From Solea solea (lineage: Eukaryota; Chordata; Actinopteri; Pleuronectiformes; Soleidae): a stretch of DNA of 64,000 nt. The position numbers and the translations under genes were made by a program. The notes below the pieces were generated by a model, which was not told the DNA's origin, did not search any database, and saw only the letters and a list, made by a program, of their open reading frames with translations. Shown here in pieces: positions 20,365 to 31,460 of the stretch (position 1 is its first letter; each line of letters begins with the position of its first letter). The stretch lies in NCBI RefSeq assembly GCF_958295425.1, contig NC_081141.1:25798365-25862364 (forward strand), written 5' to 3'.

Positions 20365-22628
20365 CGTCCTCCTCCCAAGATACACGCAGTGGAAAGTTCA
20401 AGTCTGCAACTTCAGCCTTGTAAGATGTGGGACGGTTGCATTTAAAGCAAACAAATGCCATTGAACCTGATTTTCCTGATTGTTCTGGCACACAACCACA
20501 CGTGGTGATGAGAAATATGCAGCCTGGCAATCCAAGAATATATTACGCAACTAGTGCAGTATCCATTCAATGTTTGCTTTTTTATTTTTAACAATATCTC
20601 TTACATTTTTTATCAATGCATCATTAAAATTGACAGTAAGTCAATAGATAAAGTATATTATCGTGTAAGGATTAACATGTCCTGACAGCTCATTTATGTT
20701 GCTCATGTCCACACTTGTATTTCAAGTTAATGATCAGTTTATTTGAAGTGTGTTTGGTTGTGTGAGGTCTTGACATAAGTTTCTGTTTTAACAAGATTTT
20801 TTTTTTTGGGGTCTGCTTTTACGTTATTTTAGTTTTTTTCAGGTCTGTTTTTACGAGACTTTTTTTTCGGGGTCTGTTTTTACGAGATTTTTTTTTTTCG
20901 GGGTCTGTTTTTACTATTTTTAGTTTTTTTCAGGTCTGTTTCTAAAATATATTTTTTTTGGATCTGTTTTTACGAGATTTTTTTTTCGGGTCTGTTCTTA
21001 CGATTTTTTTTTATTCGGGTCAGGTTTTAAATAATTTTAAAACCTTTTTTTTATTCCGGGTCTGTATTTATGAGTTTTTTTTTCTTGTCTGTTTTTACGA
21101 GACTTTTTTTTTCGGGTCTGTTCTTATGATTTTATTTTTATTCGGGTCAGTTTTTAAAAAAAAAAAATTCGGGGTCTGTTTTTACGAGATTTTTTTACAC
21201 AAAAGTCGACAAACTAATAACAATTCCACCAATATTAAATTAAAGACAGGAGAATATCCCAATGTCTCAAACCCAAAGCAAAGTAAAACTGGATTAAACT
21301 AAACAACAAGGACATCTTTTTAAACAGAATCTCATGAAAACAGAGCCTTTTTATTATTATTTTAGGTGAATACAATACGCTTCCGTAAGTTAGTGTTAAC
21401 TCCAAGTCTTTTCAAAATTGGTAACGACTGTGAAAGTTGCGTAGGATCCTTGAAAGGATCAACAGTCACACACAGAAAAAACCATAGTGAACTCACTAAC
21501 AAGCCTCATTCACACCGTGACTCAGGTGAAACCAACAACCTCAAAGTGGGTCCAGGTGGGTGAATGACCCACATTGATTAACTTAACGAGTCTCTGGACA
21601 AGTTTCCAGCCTTCAGAGGCAAAAAACAAAACAAAACCTGGTTCTTCCCACCAAACTCAAACCTAACGCTGCTGCTGTGTCAGTGTGATTTTACCCAATG
21701 AATAAAGGAACTTCTTATCTTATCTTAAGCCTCTACAGCCAGCAACGGAAGACAAAGTGTGGTTCGATCATAATCAGCATTTTAATCATAACAGTGTTAT
21801 ATTTAAGAATGTTTTTGGTCATTTAGTGATTTACACGGTAACAGCTGAGAAGAATGACGTCATGTAAAAACAGGTATTTCCGCTTGTGCGTAGATTTCCA
21901 TCGAGGTCACGGAAATAAAGTGGTTGTGTAATGACTGAGGACTATTATGAGTCAGCCTTGGTCTGAACTCTGCTTTCACTTTCTAAAATGTGTCACATGC
22001 TTAGGTCAAATGACAGATTTCTCCAATTCATGCCAGAATTTGAGAGGAGCTTCACTACTTTATTTTTGTGTCATGGCTCCTTTATATGCTGCACTAACTC
22101 TGGATTATCAGTTTTCAGGAACCAGATAATAATCCGCAAGTCTATTTCCGAATTGGAATCAGGAAAACATCATTATTCTAAAAAGGGGTTAAGTGCTACT
22201 CCACTAAGAGGAAAAAACTATCATTCACAAGCCATAAAAAGAACTAGAGTACTAGAATCAAAATATTTAAAACAAAATACTGAAAAACTACAATTATAAA
22301 AGTTATGGTTAAAAAATCTGACAAGGGTTTCAGAGATTTCTAGTTCTTTCCCAGAGAAATGTAATGGACAATAGACAAAAAAATATTCAATAACAACATT
22401 AATCACAGCACAAAGCACCTGGCGTATAAAATGAGAAATGTTACTGACCATAGTAACGTATCAAAACCGATCATTTCTGTTTCAATCGTGTACTTAATTT
22501 AGGTGAATAAGTGTTTTTGTGAGAAATCCTTAGTTCCACTTTAGCAGAAAGTCGCAAAAAAACAGTGTTAATGACAGATGAGTCATTATCAGATGCTTCA
22601 AAACGATGCCTGAATCTTCGTCCAGTCA
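20365..22628. other. Intergenic DNA between alpha-arrestin genes B and C
   Basis: The gene B upstream side holds a T-rich minisatellite (20785-21197). The rest is AT-rich unique DNA without a recognisable exon; the minus strand near 22630 begins the gene C 3' UTR. Confidence 0.5.
20785..21197. repeat. T-rich minisatellite, ~30-bp unit
   Basis: About 13 imperfect units with a core 'GGGTCTGTTTTTACGAGA' joined by runs of 7-10 T. Two sub-types alternate: one with 'tctgtttttacgaga' and one with 'tctgttcttacgatt' or 'tcagtttt'. This suggests a higher-order unit. It lies about 420 bp upstream of the gene B start. Confidence 0.8.
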
Positions 22629-25600
22629 CTAAAATTTATTACCAAAATCTGTCAACGGAGGGTACATCCCATGTGCTCCGTAGGGAGGAGGGGGTTCACA
22701 TGGTATAGGTGCTGCTGCTGCTGGTGGTGCAAAGCCCCAGGCTGCTGGACCTGGATTTCCATAGGAAACATTCTGGAATCCAGGCGCAAATCCAGGTGCA
22801 AAGGCAGCGGTGGCAGCGGCAGCTGGAGGTGCCACAGCAGGAACCTCGGACGCCGCAAGAATTACGATGGGAAATTTGATCTCGGGGTCCGAAGCATATT
22901 TGACGTCAAGATAGACCTGTGGAAAACATGTTATATGTCGCTGTGATTTATACACAACAGGACAGCCCTTTGTTGTAATGAAAGGAAGTCGTTAGATAAG
23001 TTGGATGCAAATTTGGATCGTAGCTACATGTCATGTCAAGTCAACTTCTAGAGCACATTTACATACATCATAATCAGGGTTGACAAAAGTGCTCTACAGA
23101 GTTTAAGGTATAGCAACGTGGTATAAAACATCAAAACAATTAAAAACAGCAAAATAGCCGCTGAGATCTGTTTATCAAATTTAAAAGCACTGTCAAAAGG
23201 GACGCCAAGACTTTTAACTCAGATCAGGGTGAACAAACACTATGACTTCCGTTTTGTTCTCGTTTAGGTTAAGGATATTTAGCGTCATCCACGTTCTGTC
23301 ATAATGCATTGAAGTAAGGGCTTCAGAGAATCCATATTTCCACCCCATTTAAGCAGCACAAATAAATATTGAAATATTGATCCCAAAAGGCAGCATGCAC
23401 AAAGAAAATAGCATGGGGCCTAAAGCGGAGCCCTGGGGTAGACCACAAGTGACGGGGACTGTGCACATTCGTCTTATCAGTTCCTTTTTCCAAACACTGC
23501 TTTTTTAGCTCAGTTTTTTTTTTTAATTCAAATTTCTTGTTCTCCATCCTTTCTATTTCTACATCGCTCACTGCCCAACCAGAAACGACTGAATGGGAAG
23601 CCAATAAATGATCTTGTTGTCACACATTATCAATTAACGATCATGAGATAACAGACCGTAGATGATTATACCGTGATCTTGAGATTATTGCGGTAGCTAT
23701 TGATATTTGCGAAAACACAGCAGTTAGGGAGGACGTCAGCTATGGAGGAAGTCTTTAATGCTTACCGGGGACAAATTGATCTTCATGACTGCTCCCTCAA
23801 ACCACCTTCAAATGTGTTTTTTCTGAGAACACATTCAGAACACATACACAGCGTGTGTTCCGACCTTTACTAACGCTGGCTGCTTGTGATCACATCATTC
23901 AGAAAAGGATGAAATCGGCTTTTCAAGAAGCAGGACAAATCAAGTTTCCTTTCAATTGCAATGCCACGTGTTAAAAATTTGATGTTTTGACTCAATTGTG
24001 AGCACCGTCTATGGTATAAAAACACACAGTGTTGGCTTTCTCCTGCTTCTTACTTACCCTGAGCCTGTGCTCTGATTTGATGATTCTGCAGTTGTGGATG
24101 GAGGGCTCCACATCATGAGGAATGGTGATGATCCTTGTTACCGTTTCCTTGGAAGAAGGGGGGATGGGTTCTCCCACCTCTTTCAAGAAGTCGTCAGTGT
24201 TGAGTCTTCTCCTTTCCCCCGCAAAGAAGCTGTGCTTTTTGTACAAACAGAACTTGGGCTTGATTGGACGAGTGGAATTGTTCTGGATGTGAGCGACAAC
24301 TTTTAATCCTTCTCCTGAAAAAGAGACCCAAAATCACCATAACATAGCAGTAGGGCAGTAATCAACTGGGGGGGGGGTGATATTTTGTTGCCTGGTGTTC
24401 TCTGAAGACACGCTGTTACCTGTGAAACAGGGGTGTTCTAAAAACACGCCCAAATTAACCATAGACTGTATGAAATTAACACGGCAAAAAGTCGACCAAT
24501 CAGAATTTGAGTCGAGCCAGAACGTATCGACTCATAAATCGACGAGTAGACTGGGACTCTACAGCCCTACATAGCAGCACATGCCTGCCAATATCACTGC
24601 TCGGACTAGGTTGTTTTTGTGAGTGGAGGATTTGAGCTCTCAGTTTCACTCCACCTGCCTTAACATCCCAGACACCAGGCGCTCCAAACCTCAACCTGAG
24701 CCATGGCTAAATAAAGTGCAAGAGAGCGGAACACAAATGGGAAAAAGGACAAGCTGCAGTCTGGCCTCTAGTGTGATACCTAGAAAAGGAAACACTCTTC
24801 TGAATCCACGAGTTTTCTCCAATTTCAGGACTATCTCCCAGCCCCAATTCCTTTCTAAAATGAATAGTGTTCTTTGCCAATTAAAGGACTTTTTAAGGCT
24901 ATTCTTGAGGTGATCTAGTCGGTCTTTTACAACCCTTCACAGAGCTGAATCAGCACTTTTAAAAAGGCACAATGTATACACTTAAGCAACATTTATTACT
25001 GAAGTTGCATGTTGAATATCCCTCACCTCACCCATCCCTTCCAAGTATGTTGGAGAACCTATGTACATATTGTAAAAACATGGTTGTCCAAAATTGCTGA
25101 CTATGAATATAAACGGTCACTGTGTTGTTATAAATAAAAATTATTAACGTTCTCACCTTGGAAGAAGCCTGTTTTTTCAATATCGACATCCATGGCTACA
25201 GTTCCTGAATTGAATAACTTCATCTTCTTGTCCTTTGACTCGTGCTGTGGTATCTGAAAGGAACAAACCCCCCAAACATTTGAATTTAACACGTCCACGT
25301 CCGATACATGCCTGAGCAAGTTTAACAAGTGTGGTTTTCAAATAATTACTGGATAAAACTCCCTTTGTATGTTACTGCAAAACACAAAAGCCCCTGAGCT
25401 CACATTTCTGGACCTAAAACATCTACGTCTACAGGAACACATAGAAAGGTGAGAGTGAGAGGGATTGAGGATGTTGATAACAACTTCCTGTTGTGTTTGT
25501 GAATGTGGTTTGATGTTGCTTTCACATAAAGAAATAAGAGAGACAATGCTTCACGTGGGGTTTTAACACGACACGGATGCCCAGCAACTCAATCCAGAAA

Positions 25601-28600
25601 AATGCAAAAGGTCAAAACATGCTGACATTTTGTCTTGACCTGTCGTCTGCTCTCCCCCTGGAATGTCAGGAATGAGGCTGTAACGCAACACACACACCCA
25701 CATACATACACATACCCTCAGCTCGGGATTACTGGTGCAATCTTCGTTTGTTACAAATTTGAGCTTGGCCGTATCTTTGGTGGGAATCCTCATCGATCTG
25801 CTCAGCTTGGCTTCCAACAGATACACAATTTTACCAACAGACCCTTTAAAGGAGGACGGCATGTTCCTGAAACGCAAGCACAAGAAGCCGACGAACAAAG
25901 AGGCCGGGGAAACTAATTGTCAATGACAGATTGTATTTTGTATTTCAGTTACCTTTTAATTTCCTAAGAAGTTGCACTGATGACATATCTATTTGTAAAG
26001 TGATAACTAGCTAATGGGGTCATATTTGCAAACGTCGACAAGAACAAATAACACAAGAGAAAACAATCAAACGAACAGTATTAGATGATACTTCTATAGA
26101 GTCATTCTCCGAGACCCACAGCCTTTAACTTTAAAGATTTACGTTTATATGAATTGCATAAGTGAACATTGCATTAATGGGTGGTTAACAGATATAAAGT
26201 AATACGAGGTGTTGCAGAAATGGCAGTTAGAAATACATTATAGTGTGGACACATTTGCTCTTGTCACGATTTACTGTGAGCTTGGTTGCAAAAGATCTCA
26301 CCGTATTAAAGGGCTCCTTCATAAAAGCATTCAGAAAGAATACAGTACATACTGTAGAGGGAACTGGAAGGTGAATGGGTAAGAATGGCAGCCAGGGGCG
26401 ACAACACTGCTGTCTGCAAAAACCAAAAAAAAAGGCAACAGGAAATGAATAAAGACATACAGTACAGGCCTCCTCAGACTTTTTATACACCAAGTACCAC
26501 TTGAGAAAGTATTGAGCTCTTGAAGTAACGCCATTATCACCAACAGTGGTGTAAATACTGAGCTACAGACTTTTCACAGAAGGCAGATTTATTCCCAACA
26601 AGAGAATTTACTCTCTCATCCTCACATATACTTCACACACTGGTGTAGTGACATTATATTAGGATGGAGTGAGAGATCAGGTGCCTTTTTTATTGTTATT
26701 CATGTCATTCTACACCCTCCGGGCAAAATTCTTCAGCTCCACTCAGTAGAACAGTATGTTCCGATTTTCCCCCAGAGGAAGCTCGCGTACCACCGGTGGT
26801 ACACATACCGCAGTTTGACAACACACAACTTAGAAGATTTGCACCTGGATCATTAAATACCATATAGACTGTTTTACACCTGCAAAAAGGGTTGTTCAGG
26901 GGTTTAGTTCCACTTTAATGTTAATCGAGACTCATCAAAGACAACATTCCGTTCTCACAAACAGTCCGTGTGTGTGTTTGAATAAAGGGGGCAGGGGGTG
27001 GACGTCTGGGCCAATCATGCCTGGTCACATGAGAAGAATGGATTTGCAAGACGCATTTTAAATAATGCCAGGTGTACAAAGTCATACAGACAGATGTGAA
27101 CAGTCGAGTGGGTATAAAAACAAACAAGAAACCGGCTCCTCAGATCACTAAAGCCGTAAATACACTTAAAGCCATTCACACAATAACATCATTTTTTTAA
27201 ATAAATAACTGAGCAGCTGCAGCACAGGCGGAGACATGTCTGTGAATTACTTACATGTTTCTCCATTCTGGCTCGACAGAATCACTTCTTCTTCATCACA
27301 TTCTGAAAAAAACAAACAATTTAATATTGTCTTTTTTAAAGAAATGGTGATTTACTGTGGATTATTTCATGATCTCTTTCATGTTAAGAGGGCTCTCTTT
27401 ACTTAGAATACTGACAAAAGGTATAACATTCTGTTGATAAAAATGTTCATCGTCATAGACTGTGTTTTACTCCTGAGTGAAAATTGAAGACACTGGTTCA
27501 TTGTGGTTTTTAGAATTCTTTATTTTTAATATTTGACAAAGCTGACACTTAATATCCATTTTGTCTTTATGTACTTTTAAGTGTTTTACCATAAAAGTAC
27601 ATAAACAACATATCAATACATATTGAACCATGGCCACAGAATGATGTCAAAGCATTTTTTTTATCAGCTGATTTAAAACAATGAAATTCCATGTGACATT
27701 TAGACTCTTACAGGCTTACAATCTTGGTTTAAGTGGAGAAGAAAAAATAAAGAAATGGTAAGTTTTATGGTGAATATTCAACATTTACTCTGGATCAATG
27801 TAGTTTGGTTTAGGGACCATCAATGAATTAATTACCAATTGAATGGGAGTTAAATGCATTTCTTGCGAACCACTGACTCCAAACTTATCTCATAAGAAAA
27901 TAACACACAATCCTTGTCATTTCAGTACTTCATTGTTTAATATTACAGCTGTGCAATATGGTAATTAATTAGGACACATTATAACTCACATTTGGATCTT
28001 AAGCATCATTTTCAAGATGAAAACATTAAAATACCGTTTTGTGTGCGTGTGTTTCAACAACAAAAATATTTTCCATCATAATGCTGTGTGTAATTATCAC
28101 AATCTTCTGTGTTTTTGATTATTCTGCAATTAATCACACAGCCTTATTTAATGTGTCTACCAATATGTTTTTTTTTTTGCAATATTTAAATCCATCCATT
28201 CGGGCTGCAACTAACGATTATTTTCATAATTGATTGGTCCATAATGATTTCTTTGTTATGTGGAGCAAAGAAACCAGGAAAATCAGAAAGCTTGTTTTAA
28301 TTATCAAAAACAACAACACTCAAACTGACTATTAAAATAGTTGAACTTCATTCAATTTAATTCATTGAGTAATCTTTAGTAGTAAAATATAAGAACCACC
28401 CCCCAAAAAACATTACTAACTCATAAAAAAGAGGTCTGTTGTGTAGGAAAACAGTTTGGAGTTGGTGGGAGTTTGTTGACGGTCCCTAACCCGAACCTCA
28501 AACTAACTTCCCTGCGATGCACAACAAACAACAAAGCTCACTTACCTTCGCTTTTATCCTCTCGAATGAAGTAATTTTTCATACTGAAGTACTTGTCCTT

Positions 28601-28807
28601 GTCTTGGTAAACAACCGTGGTTTGGCCGTACCTCTCGGTCCACAGTACATGGGCTTTTCCCTTAAATTTCACCCGTAAACTACTAATCTCGCATTCTTTA
28701 GCCACTTCCAGAGTGACGCGACCAGTGACCCAGTCGCCCACCCTGAAAGTGTCGCTCTCATTAGGAGGATCATAAGTAACTTTGAGGCTTTTCACGGTAC
28801 CGGGCAT
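22629..28807 (-). CDS. alpha-arrestin gene C (ARRDC3-like arrestin domain-containing protein), 387 aa
   Basis: Seven exons on the minus strand: 28807-28546, 27302-27255, 26413-26353, 25866-25716, 25253-25157, 24314-24058 and 22916-22629 (1,164 nt with stop). The arrestin_N strand reads KGKAHVLWTE. The main arrestin_C exon ends in HRLR, and the last exon starts VYLDVKYASDPEIKFPIVIL. The tail is Ala/Pro/Gly-rich and has one PPPY at 368-371. The 48-nt second exon has good splice sites (TTTTTCAG and GTAAGT), keeps the frame and makes NGETYSSVVAPG across the junction. Skipping it also keeps the frame and gives 371 aa. Intron 5 carries a dead LINE reverse-transcriptase fragment. A CTG/CAG repeat lies about 60 bases 5' of the ATG. 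It is closest to gene D. Confidence 0.88.
23150..23465 (-). pseudogene. LINE reverse-transcriptase fragment in gene C intron 5
   Basis: The minus strand encodes CGLPQGSALGPMLFSLCMLP (the RT 'PQGS..GP..F' motif) around 23370-23450. Further on, around 23150-23216, it encodes VKSLGVPFDSAFKFDKQIS (the RT thumb region). The block between them, which should contain the catalytic YADD, is missing or out of frame. It is a truncated LINE copy antisense to no gene; it has the same orientation as gene C. Confidence 0.75.
26465..26825 (-). repeat. Interspersed repeat R2 (copy 1), in gene C intron
   Basis: It is the reverse complement of 61660-61865. The right half matches 'ggtggtacttggtaaaaag' and 'ttggtgataatggcgttg'. 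The left half matches the 'ccagaggaagctcgcgtaccac' / 'gtggtacacataccgcagtttg' block. A ~170-bp extra middle separates them. It ends about 50 bp from the acceptor of exon 26413-26353. Confidence 0.6.
28200..28380. repeat. TAGAGCTGCAACTAACGATTATT-type MITE fragment
   Basis: The 'gggctgcaactaacgattattttcataattgattggtcc' head is the inverted-repeat end of a common fish non-autonomous element. Only one end and part of the body are present. It lies in intron 1 of gene C. Confidence 0.55.
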
Positions 28808-28867
28808 CGCGTGCTGGTCTGTGTCAGCACGTCGTGTATGTTCTCCTTCGGTCCAAACGAGAAACAG

Positions 28868-28902
28868 GCGGCGGCGGCAGCAGCAGCAGCAGCAGCAGCA
28901 GC
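28868..28902. repeat. GGC/CAG triplet run in the gene C 5' leader
   Basis: It reads (GGC)3 then (AGC)8-9 on the plus strand, so CTG/GCC in the gene C direction, about 60 bases upstream of its ATG. It is not in the coding frame. Confidence 0.85.
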
Positions 28903-29254
28903 TCTGAGCTCCAACATCTCACATGGGTGTGTCCTAATCCTGAAATTCGACTCCCCTCGATCCTGCTCCGGTCACCCCGACATTGGTTCAATTTTAAAGG
29001 TATGTTTGTTTTAATTTGACTTTCTTCGAGCATATTTTGGCATGTTGGCAGCAACACAACAACATTGAAGTATAACAGCTAAATTTCTCTTTAAATTAGC
29101 CCTTTACGTGTATTCAAGGAGCCGGGTTAGCTCTTTGACGGCAGCCATTTTGGACCACCATGTTTTTAATTAGCCCAAAATAGATATAAAATAAATGTAT
29201 TGTTTCTATCGAGACAAGTGATGCAGTGCCCTATAATGGTGCTTTTTCCATGAC

Positions 29255-29590
29255 ACAGCACTACTTGGCTCGGCACAGCTCGACTCTGTATTGTTTGTTT
29301 GTTTTTTTGTTGTTTTTTTCCATTAGTGATAGTACCTGGTACTTTTGTAGTACCTGGTATGTACTAGAAAGGTTCCAAGCTAAAAATGTGACATCAACAG
29401 ACTGCTGGCCACTGATTGGTCAGAGAGTGTCGTCACTGGAAGAGTCATGATTGTGACAATCAAACTGAACAATGCAGAATTAGTTGTAGATCAGTTAAAA
29501 AGACTGTTTTTATCTCCAACATTTAGCAAGGAAAGGTCTAAAATCTCAATATTTAACTGGCGAGTAATGCTGTGACATAACCTTACTAAT
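29255..29590 (+). repeat. Interspersed repeat R1, copy 2
   Basis: It contains the 'ctggccactgattggtcagagagtgtcgtcac' and 'tgtagatcagttaaaaagact' blocks of copies 1, 3 and 4, preceded by 'ggctcggcacagctcg' and 'agtacctggtac'. It has no coding potential. Confidence 0.6.
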
Positions 29591-31460
29591 ACATTTCCTC
29601 TCCTAAGACTATTTCAAAATAAAAGTCTGGCTGTGTTTCACTCGTTTAATGCTATTAATGTGAAGGTGTGAAACTGTTGCTCTGATTGTGTCATCACAAC
29701 TGGTAATATCACAACTCGAGCTGAGCAAGAGTACGCGTTGAGGCCACTTGTGAGAGGATGTCGCAGGCCAGATAAAACTGGATTGTGGGCCAGATCCGGC
29801 CCCAGGCCCTTACAGATGTCAATAATGAAGAGTGAGCTGAATTTGCCTAATTTCCTTGGACTCAAAACAATAGCTTGAAGACTCTAGTGAAACATGTTTT
29901 GTCACTTTTAAAGTCATTTCTTAATTAGTAATAATACAATATTTCAATGTAAAGTTCAGAAAGTGGAGATCCACCATCATAACAGCAGTCCACCATAAGG
30001 TGCAAGTGCACCTGGCTTAGGAGATGGCACTTGAGTACAGGAGCTTCTCTGACAAAAAAAAATAATATAAAACAGAAATCTAAATCAAAACAATAGTTAA
30101 CCCACTCACACATTGTGAAAAAAACTGCTCCCATTAGTAGTAAAAGACACATCCCTCTGGCCATAATTGAAACCTCGTGATGAGCATGACTCATTCAGGC
30201 TCAATTCTCCAGCGGAAAGAAGCGTCACACATCATGTGACTGAAGGGTTATCGTCGCTTGGTTATCTCTCTTTTCCACATGAGTAATGTTTAAATTACAT
30301 AACTGCCTTGACCCAAGATCAATGACCACATTAGAGCGACAATCTAAAGCCAGGAAAATATAACAATGGAATATTTCCTAACAATTATGAATGAGAGTTT
30401 ATGGATCCACAGTGTTGCCTTTGTTTCATGATGCCACAATTTGTTGTCTTTTTTTCAGCCAACTCCATACCGGCATCACAAAGAAGACAGAAGATGAGTT
30501 TAAAGAAGCAAGAAAAGACTGAGTCAACCATTTGTGAGGTATTTCAGCTCAAGCACAAAACCATAAACACAAGTGAAATAAGATATCAGCTTCATCCTGT
30601 CTGTGATACAGAAGCTGATGGATGATTCAACAGTTGCCCAGAAATGCTGAGACTGGACAAACAGCCTTCAAGTAATCAGTAATCAATTGGTACAGAATAA
30701 GACAACCCAATAACAGCCCCATACTGTACTGTTTTTAACTTCGTAATCCTTCATTCATACTCTTGAGAAATCAGCAAGAACTGGCAAGAAGACTGGAAAG
30801 TGTAACGCAACATTAAGCATGCACAACAAAAACATGGGCAAATGAAGAAATTAACATCACGTGCACCCTGATGGCGGAACTCTCCAGACACAAGGATGTT
30901 GACAGTATGACCTCTGCTCTGCTGAGTCCACTCAGTTACCCACAGTCTCGATGCACTCCATCATTTAACAAGATTAACCACTTTTAACTTTAAAAATCCA
31001 TATCCATAAATAATTATGCTAAACAATTATGAGATATTGCCTTGTTTTCTTTTTAAAACCAGTGAGACTTTGGTACTTTTACATTTCTCAGACATGATAT
31101 TTTGTTGTACAGATGCTGACAACAGGAAAACGATCAGGTATCGCTGCTAACTGACCTCACAAGACTAACTTACTTATGCAGTAGTGGTCACTGAGGTGTT
31201 AAGAAATAGATGAATACATTTAAAGGTGGACCAAAAATGGGTTGTGATTATCCAATAGAGTGTGTGATTGGAATTTCTTACTTTAATATGTACAAATATA
31301 ATTTTAATAACCGCACAACCTCACAACTTCACCAGTAAAATCTAATCATTTCGTAAATGCATCATAACGTACAAATTCCATCCAAATCCAGCATTGACAG
31401 TCTGACAGTCTGAGGGACAAACGTGGCCAAAGACATAACCTTCACCTTAATGTGACTATC

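Larger units (their letters stand above)
28808..31460. other. Intergenic DNA between alpha-arrestin genes C and D
   Basis: The gene C promoter side has a GGC/CAG repeat (28868-28902), then an ATTGG (inverted CCAAT) at 28982-28986. R1 copy 2 is at 29255-29590. The remainder is AT-rich and I saw no exon in it. The short frames are not protein-like. Confidence 0.5.
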
